NCBI GenBank assembly: GCA_023548195.1
Contig: JAJHZJ010000008.1
Span: forward strand, 5,728,215-5,792,214
Direction of reading: 5' to 3'
From: Bettongia penicillata ogilbyi
Taxonomy: Eukaryota; Chordata; Mammalia; Diprotodontia; Potoroidae
DNA length: 64,000 nt
The translations under genes and the position numbers were made by a program. The notes below the pieces were generated by a model. It searched no databases, was not told where the DNA came from, and was given only the letters and a program-made list of their open reading frames with translations. Of the stretch, positions 31,901-43,174 are shown piece by piece. The stretch's first letter is position 1; each line of letters starts with the position of its first letter.

Positions 31901-32540
31901 TAATTGTACAAGTTACAGAGAAGGTGCTGACCTATAGTGGTGGAGGGCATTTTCTCATCTGGGAGATCCCTACTATATCACTGAAATCTCAGAGCCAGTC
32001 CTCTCCCTTTCCCAATGTTGACACCAGGCGGATATTCATAAAATGCATTTTTTTTCTATTTTTTTATGAACTGGCCAATTCTTGCAGCTTGTAAGGGAAT
32101 GTGGTTAGCAGCTGTCTCATTGAACACCTCTAGGGACCAAGAATAAAGGTCATTTGCCTATGAATCCATGACCAAGTCATTTGACAACTCATTAGGGATG
32201 GGATTCAACCTAACATTTTGTCCTATTCCCATTCTATTTAGAATATTGTGTCATATATGTATCATTATCATATATGTAATACAGGGCATGTTGGTCCAGT
32301 ATGCAGATGGGACATTTATGGAAATGAGCTGTCGATTCTGGGCTGGAAAGCATACCAGCTAATGAAAAAATGATTTCATGAGACTGGAAGTCAGGTGTTT
32401 TTGACTCATGAAGTCAAATGAGTGAGGCGCTTGGCAACCCAGTTTGACATACATGCAAATAAAACCAATGACTTTCCTATATTTTTTTTTTAATAACTAT
32501 CCAAAGGGATGTCATTTACATTTGATTTACATTTTTATTT
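31901..32540. other. Unassigned intronic sequence
   Basis: Ends in the T-rich tract of exon E's acceptor. No element recognised. Confidence 0.3.
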
Positions 32541-32548
32541 CCTTCAAG

Positions 32549-32689
32549 GTTTTAGAAGAAAATGGTGAGCAAATGCCCTGCTACTTTGTCATGGTCAGCT
32601 TGCAAGAAGTCGGAGGGGTTGAAACAAAGCACTGGACAGTCCCCAGGAGGCTCAGTGAGTTTCAGAATTTGCACCGGAAGCTCAGCGAG
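32549..32689 (+). CDS. SNX25: SNX25 exon E: first part of the PX domain
   Basis: 141 bases, 47 codons, phase 0 to 0. Acceptor TTCCTTCAAG|GTT, donor GAG|GTATGG. The peptide contains EENGEQMPCYFVMVSLQEV, then HWTVPRRLSEFQNLHRKLSE. These are the first beta strands of PX followed by the RRxSEF motif. The arginine pair in this motif is the site that in PX domains grips the 3-phosphate of PI3P, so the phosphoinositide-binding basis is preserved. The HWTVPRR lead-in and the following helix are as in other SNX25 proteins. It pairs with exons F and G to complete the fold. Confidence 0.98.
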
Positions 32690-32749
32690 GTATGGATTCT
32701 TGGGACACTTTGAGTCCTGGAATGGTAGAGAGGGGACAAAAGCCCCCTG

Positions 32750-32830
32750 ATAGCGTCCAGTCTAACCCTTTCATGTTACAGGGGAGGAAACTGAGACTGA
32801 GAGAAATTAACCTTTCTTCTTACATTAAAT
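32750..32830 (-). mobile_element. MIR fragment
   Basis: CATGTTACAGGGGAGGAAAC followed by TGAGACTGAGAGAAATTAACC. Confidence 0.5.
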
Positions 32831-33024
32831 GCCCTGGAATTATGATGTTTTCACCATGACATTTAGGAAATTTGGTATTGAAAGGAAAGCTGCTGAAAAT
32901 TATGTACTTTAGGGACTTTGAGACCACGTGGGTATTCTCCATTTTCAAAACTAAACTACATGGGACCTCTTTTTTGCTTGAAAATTTGCAAGGACAAAAG
33001 ACCCTTTCATTTTCCTTAGGAACA

Positions 33025-33292
33025 CATATAACAATAATAGTAATATTGCTAGTAACTGGCATTTATTATAGTACTTTGCAATTTGTGAAATACTTTGCAA
33101 TTATTATCTTATTTCATCTTTGCACCTACCCTGGGAGATAGGTGTTCTTATTTTACAGATGAGGAAACTGAGGCAAATAGAGGTTAAGTGACCAGTCCCA
33201 CACAGAGGCCAGATCTGAACTCTGGAAGATGAGTCCTTCTGACTGTAAGCCCAGCACTCTGTTCGCTGTGCCTCTTAATCCGAGGTCTTATC
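33025..33292 (-). mobile_element. MIR SINE
   Basis: ACTTTGCAATTTGTGAAATAC, TTTTACAGATGAGGAAACTG, CACACAGAGGCCAGATCTG, reversed head CACTCTGTTCGCTGTGCCTC. Confidence 0.85.
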
Positions 33293-33369
33293 ACCCTGTT
33301 AAACCATTCTTCTACCGTCTCTCCAGTTGCAATCTCTCCTACTTTGGGTGAAGCCCAAAACACACTTAG

Positions 33370-33590
33370 GGTAAGCCTGGAGTCAGGAATACTCATCTTC
33401 TTGAGTTCAAATCTGCCCTCAGACAGTTATTAGCTGTGTGATCCTAGACAAGTCACTTCACCTTGTTTGCCTCAGTTTCCTCATCTGTAAAATGAGTCAG
33501 AGAAGCAAATGGTGAACCGTGCCACTCTCTTTGCCAAGAAAACCCCAAATGGATTTAGACCTCTGCAGGCATAGTTATAACAATAACTCA
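33370..33590 (+). mobile_element. MAR1-type SINE
   Basis: GCCTGGAGTCAGGAATACTC, TTAGCTGTGTGATCCTAGAC, CTCATCTGTAAAATGAGTC, TTTGCCAAGAAAACCCC. Confidence 0.8.
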
Positions 33591-33667
33591 CATATAAATA
33601 GTGCTTTAAGTTTATAAAGCCTTTATACAACTTTCTCTTGACAACAGCTCTGTAAGACAGGTGATTT

Positions 33668-33919
33668 TTGTTCAGGTGTGTCCACCTCTACCTGACATCT
33701 TGGACTTTGTCCATTGTGTCTTCTCAGTAAAGATACTAGACTGGTTTACCATTTCCTTTTCCAGTGTGTTCCTATTTTATAAACTAGGAAGTGAGGAAAT
33801 AGGGGTTAAGCGACTTGCCTAGGGTCACATAGCTAGTATGTGTCTGAGGCTGGATTTGAACTCAGATCTTCCTGACTCCAGGCCAGATGCTCTATCCACC
33901 ACACCACCCAACTGCCCCA
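33668..33919 (-). mobile_element. MAR1-type SINE, next to a MIR fragment
   Basis: GTCTTCTCAGTAAAGATACT, GTTTACCATTTCCTTTTCC, GGGTCACATAGCTAGTATG, reversed head CACCACCCAACTGCCCC. A - MIR tail piece lies at 33575-33667 (AGTTTATAAAGCCTTTATAC). Confidence 0.85.
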
Positions 33920-34110
33920 AATCTTCCTTTCTTCTCATCAAATGAAAATGATCTCTCCACTCAAACTCCCGCAGAGAACTTTGATTCTCTCCTTTTCCCT
34001 TGTTATCGTTGACCTTGACTCCTATCTCCTTGAGGTCAGGGATTATCTTATGTTTCCTCTTTCTGTCCTTAGAACAGAGGAAGCCACAGTACCCTGCACA
34101 CCATGGATGC
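33920..34110 (+). mobile_element. L2 3' region
   Basis: Pyrimidine-rich text, then TATCTCCTTGAGGTCAGGG and CCTCTTTCTGTCCTTAGAAC, in L2 order. Confidence 0.45.
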
Positions 34111-34384
34111 TTACTCCATGTTTGCTCTGTTCAGTTTAATTGAATTGAAAATAAATTACATCTGTTCATTGCCTTTTACAGTCTGTTGTTCTGTCGTAGA
34201 AGGAAATGAAACTGGTCTGGCAGAAGTCCCTATTTATATAAACCCAAACTGACAACCATGGAAATCCTGTTTTCTTTGGCATGGCTGCAAAGGGATTGAT
34301 TTCTCTCATCCTGTCTTGCCAGTTACTGCTGCTACCCTGACCAGCCTGACCTGTGTAGTTTGTCCACCCTGCTTTTCGAAGATA
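34111..34384. other. Unassigned intronic sequence
   Basis: No recognised element. Confidence 0.3.
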
Positions 34385-34720
34385 AGCATGTTTCAATTCA
34401 AAAAGCATTTAAATGCCGACTGTGTCCCCAGACACTGTGACATGCACTGGGGGTACAGAGGCACAAATGAAGCAGTCTCTGCCTCCAGAGCTTACATTCT
34501 ACCTGGGTTAGGTGAGGGGTAGGGAACACAAAATGTACCCAGATAAGCAGCTATAAAATGTAGACAAACTAAGTTCAGAATAATTTAGGGGTTGAGGGGA
34601 CACATTGAAGGGAATCTGGGAATCTAAGATGAAGCAGAGATGGGAGTCCCCTCCCAGACTAGATGGGGAATGAAAGACCCCATGTTGTGTTTGTGGGATG
34701 TTAAGATCCATTCAGCTGTA
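34385..34720 (+). repeat. Unnamed dispersed repeat copy
   Basis: CGACTGTGTCCCCAGACACTG, CACTGGGGGTACAGAGGCAC, TCTCTGCCTCCAGAGCTTAC. The right edge is uncertain. Confidence 0.5.
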
Positions 34721-34884
34721 ATGCTGAGCACATGAGGCTCCTTTCTGACACGCGAGGACTTATAATTCTTCACCTTTTTCTGAAGAGCAATGTTTATGGG
34801 TCTGCAGTATCATCTGTAAGTTCTTTCATTAACTGAGGGTACGTGTCAGGATGATTTTCCCATGTTTGAGTCATAATGATAATG

Positions 34885-35155
34885 GATGACCTTGGAAATG
34901 GGAAGACTTGGATTCTGACCCATTCTGACTGTGTGACTCTGGATAGGTCATTTAACTTCTCTGTAGTTTGGACAGCTTCTTTCTAGAGACAATATGAATT
35001 TTTTTTGGTAGAGAGTTTCCTCATCTGGGAGTTCTGCCAACCCCTTCATTTTACAAATGAGGAAAACCTAAGGAATTTAAGTGACTTGGACAAGGTCATG
35101 CACATAGTAAATTTCAGAGATGAGACTTGAACCCGGGTCTTCTGACTCAAAAGCA
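34885..35155. mobile_element. MIR-family pair: + fragment then - fragment
   Basis: 34885-34990 is + (ACTGTGTGACTCTGGATAGG). 35010-35150 is - (TTTACAAATGAGGAAAACC, TTGAACCCGGGTCTTCTG). Confidence 0.65.
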
Positions 35156-35274
35156 AGGATGCTCAGGTGTATTTGATACCTAAATCATCAAAGAAAACAT
35201 CTTGGTTTTTTGTAGATTTCTCTTTAACAACCCTTGCGTTTTATTTTGACAAATTCAAAATAGTTTTTTTTGAA

Positions 35275-35520
35275 TAACAATAGCAGTCATTTTTATAGAG
35301 CTTTAAAGTTTTGCAAAGTGTCTGGCACAGTATCCTATCTGTTCCTCACAAATAATACCAATAGTATTCCCATTTCACAGATGAGGAAATAGTTTCTAGA
35401 GAGGTTAAGTGACTTGCCCAGGGTTACATAGTTAACAAGTGTCTGAGGTGGGATTTGAACTCAGGTCTTTCTAACTCTAAGTGTTCTTAATCCACTACAC
35501 CACCCAGCTGTTTTACTATT
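35275..35520 (-). mobile_element. MIR SINE
   Basis: TAAAGTTTTGCAAAGTGTC, TTTCACAGATGAGGAAATAG, GACTTGCCCAGGGTTACATA, CACTACACCACCCAGCTG. Confidence 0.85.
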
Positions 35521-36305
35521 TAAATGCTGGAATATTTTTCTTTTTTTTTACAAAATGAACATTCAGGTGGGCTTCTCCAGTAGCTGGTCTAAATATTCAA
35601 ATTCTACACAGGTGCCTCGTCATGGTGTTTAGGTGAAGGCTATTCCAGCAGAGTATAAGCTCTGGCAGTTTCTATCAATCTGGAAATGTTTTGAACTATG
35701 GACCCAATATTTTTGTGCAAAGTCTATCCTTACTTGGTCTTGGAGTCTCATGCTATAAAGTTGATTGCCAGCCACCAAATATTTTAACCAGCACCACGTC
35801 ATCCACTAAAGTGTTAAAGGGTTACTATGTCAAGGTTTGTGTCCATCAATCAGTCACTCACTAAGTAGGCATTAAGTTGGGCCAAGCACTGTTATTATAA
35901 GAAGGGTTCATACCAATAAAACTAATGAAACTGCAAGTATTTGAAATGAGTGACCTGGTCGTGAACTCTGGCTTCTCAACTTTGAAAATTTCAGCTTTTC
36001 CTTGGCTGCTTTACAAAAATGCCTTGATAGCTTCATTCGTAATTGATATGTACTGTCCATATCCATTGGCCTTGGAGTCAGGAAACTGCCTCTTCGGTTT
36101 CCTTCCAGTCATTGCCTAAGTACTCAAATTGTGAACAGGCAGAAATGAAAGAATGGTTCTCAAATACAAGAAAAGTGGATATGAATTATAGGCATGGGAT
36201 AATAGAAGACAAAGACATTCAGATGTGAATTGGGAATCTCTTGAAGCTAGGGTGGATTTGGGAAAGTTCTGTAGAGAAGCAGCAATTCAGCATCAGTCAC
36301 GGTCC
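35521..36305. other. Unassigned intronic sequence
   Basis: Contains a short dispersed-repeat-like piece at about 35865-35900 (CATTAAGTTGGGCCAAGCACTG). The rest is unrecognised. Confidence 0.3.
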
Positions 36306-36676
36306 TAATATAACCGTTTTTGCTCAGACTCTCCTCAGTCTCTAGTCTGACCTTTCTCCAGTTCCTTTTTCTTACCATTATCCAAGTGCTCTGAATGAAT
36401 CATAAGTCTTTTCCTGCTATTTCTCTCCAAAAAAAACTTCTAGTGACTTCTTGTTACCTACTGAATAAAGGATGACGTTCTGAGTTTGGCATTCAATGCT
36501 CTTCACCAACCTGTCTGCAGCTTTATCACATACTACTTCTCTTGAGGTCCTTTGTGGTCCGGCCTAAAGAGAAAACTCTCCATGCTTTGGTCTTGCCTTA
36601 CCTCCATGCCTCTGTTTAGGTGTGGAGTTCCTGAGGCCCAGAATAGACGCCTTACCATCTTGATCTCTTAATAATA

Positions 36677-36865
36677 GAATAATATATATATATATATACT
36701 ATGTAATATATTGTTATATATTATATAGTATATAATATATTATGTTATACTTATGTATGTCAAAAATATATAATATACTTTGTGTGTATATATTTGTATA
36801 TGTGTACAAATATATGATATATAATATATATTTGTATGTATAATATACTTTTTATACATAAAATA
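36677..36865 (+). repeat. AT-rich microsatellite block
   Basis: Mixed TA, TATATAATA and TGTATATA repeats for nearly 190 bp. Confidence 0.9.
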
Positions 36866-36879
36866 TATCATTGTTTTAT

Positions 36880-37112
36880 AAATGTTAACATTTATATAGT
36901 GCTGTGCTAAGCACTTTACAAATATTATCTCACTTGATTCTTACCTAATTCTACCGTGGGAGGTAGGTGCTGTTATTATCCCCGTTTTATAGATGAGGAA
37001 ACTGAGTTAGACAGAGGTGTTAAGTGCCTTGCCCAGGATCCCACAGTTAGTAAAGAGTCTGAGGCTGGACTCTGGCCTTCCTCAACTCTAGGCTCAACAC
37101 TCTTTGCACTAG
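36880..37112 (-). mobile_element. MIR SINE
   Basis: TGCTAAGCACTTTACAAAT, TTTATAGATGAGGAAACTG, GCCTTGCCCAGGATCCCAC, CTCTTTGCACTAGCCAC. Confidence 0.8.
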
Positions 37113-37440
37113 CCACTTCAAGTCTGACCTTTCCTTCCAGGTCCAGTCCAAGTATTACCATATTCCTGAAGCTTTCTTTGACAACCCCTTCCTCTTTCTC
37201 TTTATTCCCCATGCACTCGGTAAACGTGAGACCTCCCTCCTCAAATTTCTCCCAGCAGCTTGCCCAGCCTCTTTCTTTTTTTTAGTTTTCTGCTCTCCCT
37301 TATGTCAAAGTTACTTGTGCACATCAAGGTCTTTCTCCCCAATGGGTAATCCACTTCTTGAGGGAAGGGGCTTTTTTATTTCTTTGTTTTGCTCCCCAGC
37401 AGCTAATATAGTGCTTTACACAAATTAGGGGTTTTAATAA

Positions 37441-37690
37441 TCTTTCTTTATTTAATGTTTTATTTTCCTTTCAAATGTAAGAACAATGTTAACTTTCTTT
37501 TTTTCAAATTTTGAGTTCCAAATTCTACCTCCCTTCCCTTCCCTCACATTGAGAGGGCAAGCAATTTCGCATAGGTTATACATGCGTAGTCATGCAAAAT
37601 GCATTTCCACGTAAGTCATGCTGTGAAGGAAAACACAGACTAAAGACATTCTCCAAAATAAAGAAAAAAAGGTCGATCTGCAGATAATCA
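37441..37690 (-). mobile_element. LINE-1 3' end
   Basis: TTTTGAGTTCCAAATTCTACC, CATAGGTTATACATGCGTAG, ATTTCCACGTAAGTCATGC. Confidence 0.85.
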
Positions 37691-38350
37691 TTTGTTAAAT
37701 CGAATTGCTTGGAAAAGGATAAGAAAGAGAGACCTAGTGAAAGAATTGATGATTACTTTAGAAATGCAAATATGGGCCAGGAAATGCAATGGATTTGGGA
37801 AAAATTGAGAAAATGTAAAAAATAGATTAATCAAAGACATAAAAGAAAAAAATAGATCTTTTTTTTTTTCTACGCCCCCCCCCCCATTGTTTTATATGAC
37901 CACTAAACCTGTAGTCAGGTGAGCTTCTCATCTTTCTCCCTGTTCTCAGTTTTTGAGATCTCCCTTCCCACAAGCTACTGACAGGAAGCACCTTTTTGAA
38001 TCCCTAGTGACTTCCATCTTTGTTGTGTATCTTGCTGTGTCATTTCTCTGAATTACCAGCATGATGCTGAACCCCCGCACTGCCTCTGAGTCTTCCATAG
38101 TTAAATGCCACTTTTGTGCTAAATCAGTTGACTCCTGCACATCTAGAATTCTCCTCTCTCTGTCTGTAAGGGTCAGTCCCAGTTTTCATTTTACACCCAG
38201 CTAAAGGATCTGCACCCACGTTGTTTGCGTGTTTCCTTGCTATTTCATATCCAGCCCTGTTATGACAAGATGGTGGTCTTTGTAACATCCCATGTGAAAG
38301 GATCAAAACAGGAAGAAACAGCTGGAACCAGCTAAAAGGATTCCCTTTCA
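37691..38350. other. Unassigned intronic sequence with T/C homopolymers
   Basis: A run of about ten T followed by C-rich DNA (37859-37886, twelve or so C). The rest has no recognised element. Confidence 0.35.
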
Positions 38351-38353
38351 TAA

Positions 38354-38395
38354 TAGATGGATGGATAGGTGGATGGATGGATAGACAGATAGAAC
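38354..38395 (+). repeat. (GGAT)n / (GATA)n microsatellite
   Basis: TGGATGGATAGGTGGATGGA followed by TGGATAGACAGATAGA. Confidence 0.9.
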
Positions 38396-38399
38396 ATAT

Positions 38400-39494
38400 A
38401 GTCTATAGGATATGAGATGAAAGGTTATTATACATTATTTATGTGGCACATATCACATATAACCATAGAATATGTAGAATCATATGTAATCATATAAATG
38501 ACAGATTTCAGCATAGAAAAGATAATGAAAGACCATGTGTAATACATTATCTCTGTGTCACATATCAATATAATCATATTTAGAATATACAATTATTGTG
38601 ATTCTGTTTATATATATATATACATATACATATATATGTATATATGTATGTGTGGAGGGAGACAGAGAAAATCAATTGATGTAAAATAAATTCAGTCCTT
38701 GCATAGAAGAGGAGGTGTTTGGGTGTTTGGATTTTGGCGGGGCTTTTTGGAGGGGGACTGGGTTTGGAAGGGAGAGGCTAAAGTGGATGCAGCTAAAACT
38801 CACAACCCTTTCTCTGACTGAGAAACCTGCAGCCAAAGCCTTTTTCGATTTGGGGCCAGTGAACGAGTTGGGTTCTGAGTAGCCCTTTGTTTTCCATCAG
38901 CTCTCTTAACAGACTGCCTACTGACTGCTGAGGAGCTGTAAATAGACTCCTTTTTTTAATAAAGTATCTTCAGACCCTTATGAAGCTGACCCAGTTTTCC
39001 AGAGTAAGCATGTTGTGCAGCTGTGGAGGATAAATGAATCTTTTTTGCCATCTTAGCTCCTCTGTCCCCAAGCTTTCAGACAGTGCTAAGGAAGAGCCTT
39101 GTTTCCTACCCATTGAGCATTGTATTCTACAGGAACTCAGACTAAGTTGATTTTGTTGGATCCCTGAGTCTCTGCTCTGAACAAAACCTACATGGGGAAA
39201 ATATTTGGTTCGTTCTCAGATCATAAATGTTTTGTTAAAATGCTCTTTCTTTTTTTTAAAAGAAATTGTTGATTGCTTTCCTTTACCTTTATTTCCCAAT
39301 ATCACTCTTCCCTCCTTTCCCATCTGGAGAGATATCCTTTACAACAAAGAAGAAAAAGAGAGAAGAAAAGCAGTTGAGAAAAACTAAAAAAGGTGCATCC
39401 TTATGTCTCTTCATTGGGGCAAAGCTGGGTAGGCTGGTAAATGCTTAACAACCAGCTCTCCCAAAACTTGGCATTGTTAGCATTTTATGCATCA
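38400..39494. other. Unassigned; AT microsatellite and possible LTR-like stretch
   Basis: 38605-38660 is (TA)/(TATG) repeat. 38690-38990 is GC-richer and ends near AATAAAGTATCTTCAGACCC, a polyadenylation-like motif that could belong to an old LTR. I see no paired LTR or internal genes. Confidence 0.3.
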
Positions 39495-39722
39495 TTTTCT
39501 TGTTGTACAGGCATTTCGATCATGTCCAACTCTTCATGACCCTATTTGGCGTTTTCTTGACAAAGATATTGGAATGGTTTGTCATTTCACAGATGAGGAA
39601 ACTGAGGGAAATGAGTTAAGTAATTTATCCAAGGTGACACATAGCTAGTAAATATCTGAGGCCAGATCTGAGCTCAGATTGATTTCAGGCCCAGCATTGT
39701 ATCCACTGAACCATCACTTTCT
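39495..39722 (-). mobile_element. MAR1-type SINE
   Basis: GATCATGTCCAACTCTTCATG, GCGTTTTCTTGACAAAGATAT, TTTCACAGATGAGGAAACTG, reversed head TGTATCCACTGAACCATC. Confidence 0.8.
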
Positions 39723-39849
39723 TAAGTCTAGACAGTCGATAGAACCCTGATTTTTGTTTGCCAATGCTTGCCAGCACTCAAGATGTAAATGCTCCCACTG
39801 AAAATTTAACATTCAGCTGTCTAGCTGGAGCTGGCTTCTGCCCACGCGC

Positions 39850-40850
39850 GGGGCTACATTTAACTGATTATAATTACACAAAGGGCGGTTTTGATTCTGA
39901 TGACGGTGATTTTTTTCATTTATGTTATTGTAGTCCTTGTATGTTCTAGCTCTCCTTACCTTACTTTTCTTCATTTCATGTAAGTCTTTCATGATCTTTG
40001 TATCGATCATGTTCATTGTCTCTTATAGACCAATAATATGCCATTAAATTCATGTGCCATAACTGAGTTCGCCATTCCCTAGTTGATAGGCCTCTACTCT
40101 GTTTCAAGTTCTCTGAATCAATGAATGAATGAAAAACTATGTATTAAGTACCTGCCATTGTGCAAAGTAGTGTGTTATGCACCAGCCTTACAAATAGAAA
40201 AGTAAGAAAGTCCCTACTCCTGAGAAACTCATTTTCTAAAAGGGGGGTGGGACAAAAGCATAAAAAATTTCAGCTGAAAATCAGATGAGAAGACCCCACA
40301 GTTCTTAAAGTACAGCAGATACGAAAGCATCTTCTTTGATATTATTCCCACTGATGAAACTATGTCAGTTTTTGTTGTTGAAACACGTGACAGTGCTGAG
40401 TGTCAAGAACTTTTTGTGGGGCTTGAGGGGATGTGGAGTTTCAGCAGGTGTGACTGCTGAGGAAGCAGGGATGGCAGCACCTACAAAGGGAGTTGCCACA
40501 TTCTGTCTCTACAAGCGTTGCTTCCCTGGAGGATGGTTCAGAGGACCAGGTTGGAAGGAGGATTGGTGATCTGGGAGATGTTGTTATTCCCAGGGTTCTT
40601 GGGTTTAGGATCCTGAATGCCTCCATCCTGGTCTGGTTTGCCTTGCTTGGCACATGTCTTCACCTGGCTCTCCCTCAAGGCATCTAGGTGGACTTGCCTA
40701 CCTTGTGGATAGCTCTTACAAGAAAAAATGTAGCCATGAATATTTTGATTTAGATTGGACCTTTCTGTCTTTGACCTCCTTAAGTATATGCTTGGGTATG
40801 GGATCATTAGATCAAAAGGTATAGACATAAAATGAATTTTCAAAGGAATA
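39850..40850 (-). mobile_element. LINE-1 3' region split by a 590-bp insert
   Basis: 39850-40113 ends at AGTTGATAGGCCTCTACTC .. CAAGTTCT. 40706-40850 resumes with AATGTAGCCATGAATATTTTG .. GATCATTAGATCAAAAGG. In an intact minus-strand L1 these two stretches are close neighbours. Confidence 0.75.
40114..40705 (+). mobile_element. Unclassified insert inside the L1
   Basis: The first ~200 bases resemble the dispersed family (AAAACTATGTATTAAGTACC .. TGCACCAGCCTTACAAATAG). 40330-40700 is GC-richer and does not match anything I know. A minus-strand frame at 40538-40843 crosses the right border, so it is not a gene. Confidence 0.5.
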
Positions 40851-40879
40851 AAATCTTCATATTCTTCCCTCTCCTACAG

Positions 40880-40993
40880 TGTTTCCCTTCACTAAAAAAA
40901 GTCCAGTTGCCTTCTCTAAGCAAGTTGCCCTTCAAATCTGTGGATCATAAATTTATGGAAAAGTCCAAGAATCAGTTAAATACATTTTTACAG
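40880..40993 (+). CDS. SNX25: SNX25 exon F: middle of the PX domain
   Basis: 114 bases, 38 codons, phase 0 to 0. Acceptor CTCTCCTACAG|TGT, donor CAG|GTAAGA. The peptide is CFPSLKKVQLPSLSKLPFKS, then VDHKFMEKSKNQLNTFLQ. It supplies the proline-containing loop and the next helix of PX, which help insert into the membrane and contact the lipid head group. Human SNX25 has V for F at residue 2 and I for V near the end. Neither is at a known binding residue. It joins exon G directly, with the L-Q/K-L junction helix. Confidence 0.97.
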
Positions 40994-41545
40994 GTAAGAA
41001 AGCTAAACATCTATTGGCTCTAGAGAAAGCATGCATTCTTCTGATTCCCAGCTTTCTTAAATCAAGAACCCAGTAATTTGTTCCCTGTTCTCAGTTGTCC
41101 TACTAAGATACTAAAAATATCTTTGGTCTGTACCTTGATCAAAAATCCCACTTTTAAAAAACCTTGGCCCAAATTCTGTCCCTTGTGTGAGCTCCCAGCA
41201 GTCTCCATTTATATTACCCTTAGCTGGATCACCTCCTTTTGGAGGGCTGTGTAACTCAATGTGCCCAGCTGTCCAAGCCTTAGGAAGGACTCACTGTCAC
41301 TACTCATGGAGGGATGGAATTTTGCCAGGGGAAATACAACTGCCTTTTTCTCCATGCAGTAGCACAATGAAATCTTGGAATGCCTGCATTTAATAATGTG
41401 CTTTAACAAATTATTGATAATTACCATGTTGAAATGTTCTCACTGACTTAGAAATATTAAGCATGGAAAAATTGGATGAGTGGAAGTGCTTCAGAGAATG
41501 ATAATGATGATACTTTTATAGACCCACGGATATTTATCCCAATGC
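40994..41545. other. Unassigned intronic sequence
   Basis: No recognised repeat. Open frames at 41187-41427 overlap on both strands and lack splice context. Confidence 0.3.
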
Positions 41546-41547
41546 TT

Positions 41548-41782
41548 ATTGTTAAGTTGTTTTTCAGTCAGGTCCGACTCTTTGTGACGCCCATCTGAGG
41601 TTTTCCTGGCAAAGAAACTAGAATGGTTTGCCATTTCCTTCTCCAGCCCATTTTAGAGGAGGAAACTGAGGCAAACAGGTTAAGTGAATTGCCCAGGGTC
41701 ATAAAGCTAGTGTCTGAGGCTGGATTTGAACTCAGCAAGATGAGTCTTCCCCACTCCAGATTCAGTGCTCTATCCAGCCCCT
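41548..41782 (-). mobile_element. MAR1-type SINE
   Basis: TTTTTCAGTCAGGTCCGACTC, GAATGGTTTGCCATTTCC, AGGAGGAAACTGAGGCAAAC, then TGCTCTATCCAGCCCC. Confidence 0.88.
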
Positions 41783-41869
41783 GTAAAGATTCTGCTAATT
41801 TTTTTTAATAGTAATTTTTATACAATCTAAAGCTGTCACAAAGTGCAATTACATATATTTTATTCAGGG

Positions 41870-42050
41870 GATAAAATAATTATAATCAGAGTGTGAGTCC
41901 TGGATTTGGAGTCTTTCAGTCTGGGACCAAATCCTAATAATTCTCTGTGAAAAGGGACAATTGATGTAATGTCTCTGGGACCTCAGTGTCTTCCTCTGTA
42001 AAATTAGAGGCTTTTAATAGATGAATTCTGGGATCCCTTCCAGTTCCAAA
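41870..42050 (+). mobile_element. MIR3-like SINE
   Basis: GTGAGTCCTGGATTTGGAGTC, CAGTGTCTTCCTCTGTAAAA, TGGGATCCCTTCCAGTTCC. Confidence 0.7.
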
Positions 42051-42054
42051 TGAT

Positions 42055-42410
42055 AATGTCAGAGATCTAGGTTTGGAACAAACCTTAGAACTCACTGAGT
42101 CCAGTTCCCTTATTTTATGGGAAAGGAAACTGAGGCAAACAAAAGCTATGTGACTTGTTCAGGATCACACAGGTACTAAGTGTATGAGACACGATTTAAA
42201 TTCAGCACCTTATAAAATGGCTCTGGAGTCAGAAGACCAGGGTTCATATCTTGCTTCTCTTGCTTACTTCCTGTGTGACCTTGACCAAACTAGATAGCCT
42301 CCCTGCATTTTAGTTTCCTCATCTATAAAATGAGGAGGTTGGAGTAGGTGGATTCAGCTCTATGGTCTTACAATTTTTAGTATCCATTGTATCACACTAC
42401 AGGCCAAATA
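42055..42410 (-). mobile_element. MIR SINE split by a + MIR3
   Basis: Left part 42055-42210 has GGAAAGGAAACTGAGGCAAAC and TCAGGATCACACAGGTACT. Nested + element 42211-42384 has TGGCTCTGGAGTCAGAAGACC and CTCATCTATAAAATGAGGAG. The reversed head resumes at about 42385 with CATTGTATCACACTACAGGCC. Confidence 0.7.
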
Positions 42411-42499
42411 CATGAATTGTTGGGACATAGAACTTTTTGGAAGCTAGAGAACGGCTAGCTGGAATAGTAGTTGCTGATTATTACAAGGGTAGGAAAAAA

Positions 42500-42870
42500 G
42501 GATGTTTTGGTGTCAGGCCAAGATTCAAGTCTCTGACCAGCTGTATGACCTTGGGAAAAGACATTTTACTTCTTTAAGGTCTAGATTTTCCTTAAATTAA
42601 GGAGATTGGACTAGATCCCTTTAACCTTCTGGAATTCTATGATACGTAAGAGCTCAGATATGATAGATCATAGACCCATAAAGTGTCAGAACTGGAAGAG
42701 ACCTTTGGGATCACCTAGACCAATCTCATTTTATAGATGAAGAAAGAGGCTCAGAATAGATAAATGATTTACTTGCATTCTCACAGCTAAATAGTGGCAG
42801 GGACTGGGATTTAGAACTCAGAACTCTTAACTTCTGATTTAGTGCTCTTTTTGTCTATGTCAGTCTATAT
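42500..42870. mobile_element. MIR-family pair: + then -
   Basis: 42500-42645 + (CAGCTGTATGACCTTGGG .. GATTGGACTAGATCCC). 42655-42870 - (CAGAACTGGAAGAGACC .. TTTTATAGATGAAGAAAGAG). Confidence 0.7.
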
Positions 42871-42894
42871 TTTTAAATCTTAAACTTTAAATAG

Positions 42895-43132
42895 GGTAGC
42901 TAGGTTGCACAGTGGGTAGAACCTGGAGTCAAGAAGACCTGAGTTGAAATCCAACCTCAGACACTTTAGTAGCTGTGTGACCCTGGGCAAGTCACTTAAC
43001 CCTGTTTGCTTCAGTTTTCTTATCTGTAAAATGAGCTGTAAAAATCACTTTGTTATCTTTGCTAAGAAAACCCGAAATGGGGTTGTGGAGAATCAGACAC
43101 GACTGAAAAGATTGAACAATAACAAATTTTAA
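42895..43132 (+). mobile_element. MAR1-type SINE
   Basis: GGTAGCTAGGTTGCACAGTG, GCTGTGTGACCCTGGGCAAG, TTTGCTAAGAAAACCCGAAA, CAGACACGACTGAAAAG, then AACAATAACAA. Confidence 0.9.
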
Positions 43133-43174
43133 ATATTACCATTTTGTTGCTGTTTTAAAACATCTTAGAAGTAT

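Larger units (their letters stand above)
36310..37440 (+). mobile_element. L2 LINE 3' region, interrupted
   Basis: 36310-36665 has TACTGAATAAAGGATGACG, GGCATTCAATGCTCTTCACC and CATACTACTTCTCTTGAGG. 37115-37440 has TGAAGCTTTCTTTGACAACC and CCACTTCTTGAGGGAAGGGG. Both are in L2 order. Between them sit an AT microsatellite and a reverse MIR. Confidence 0.65.

Noticed and set aside
38690..38990. Possible endogenous retrovirus LTR
   Set aside because: Only an AATAAA-like motif and GC-richer composition. No paired LTR, no TG..CA ends that I could fix, no internal coding region.
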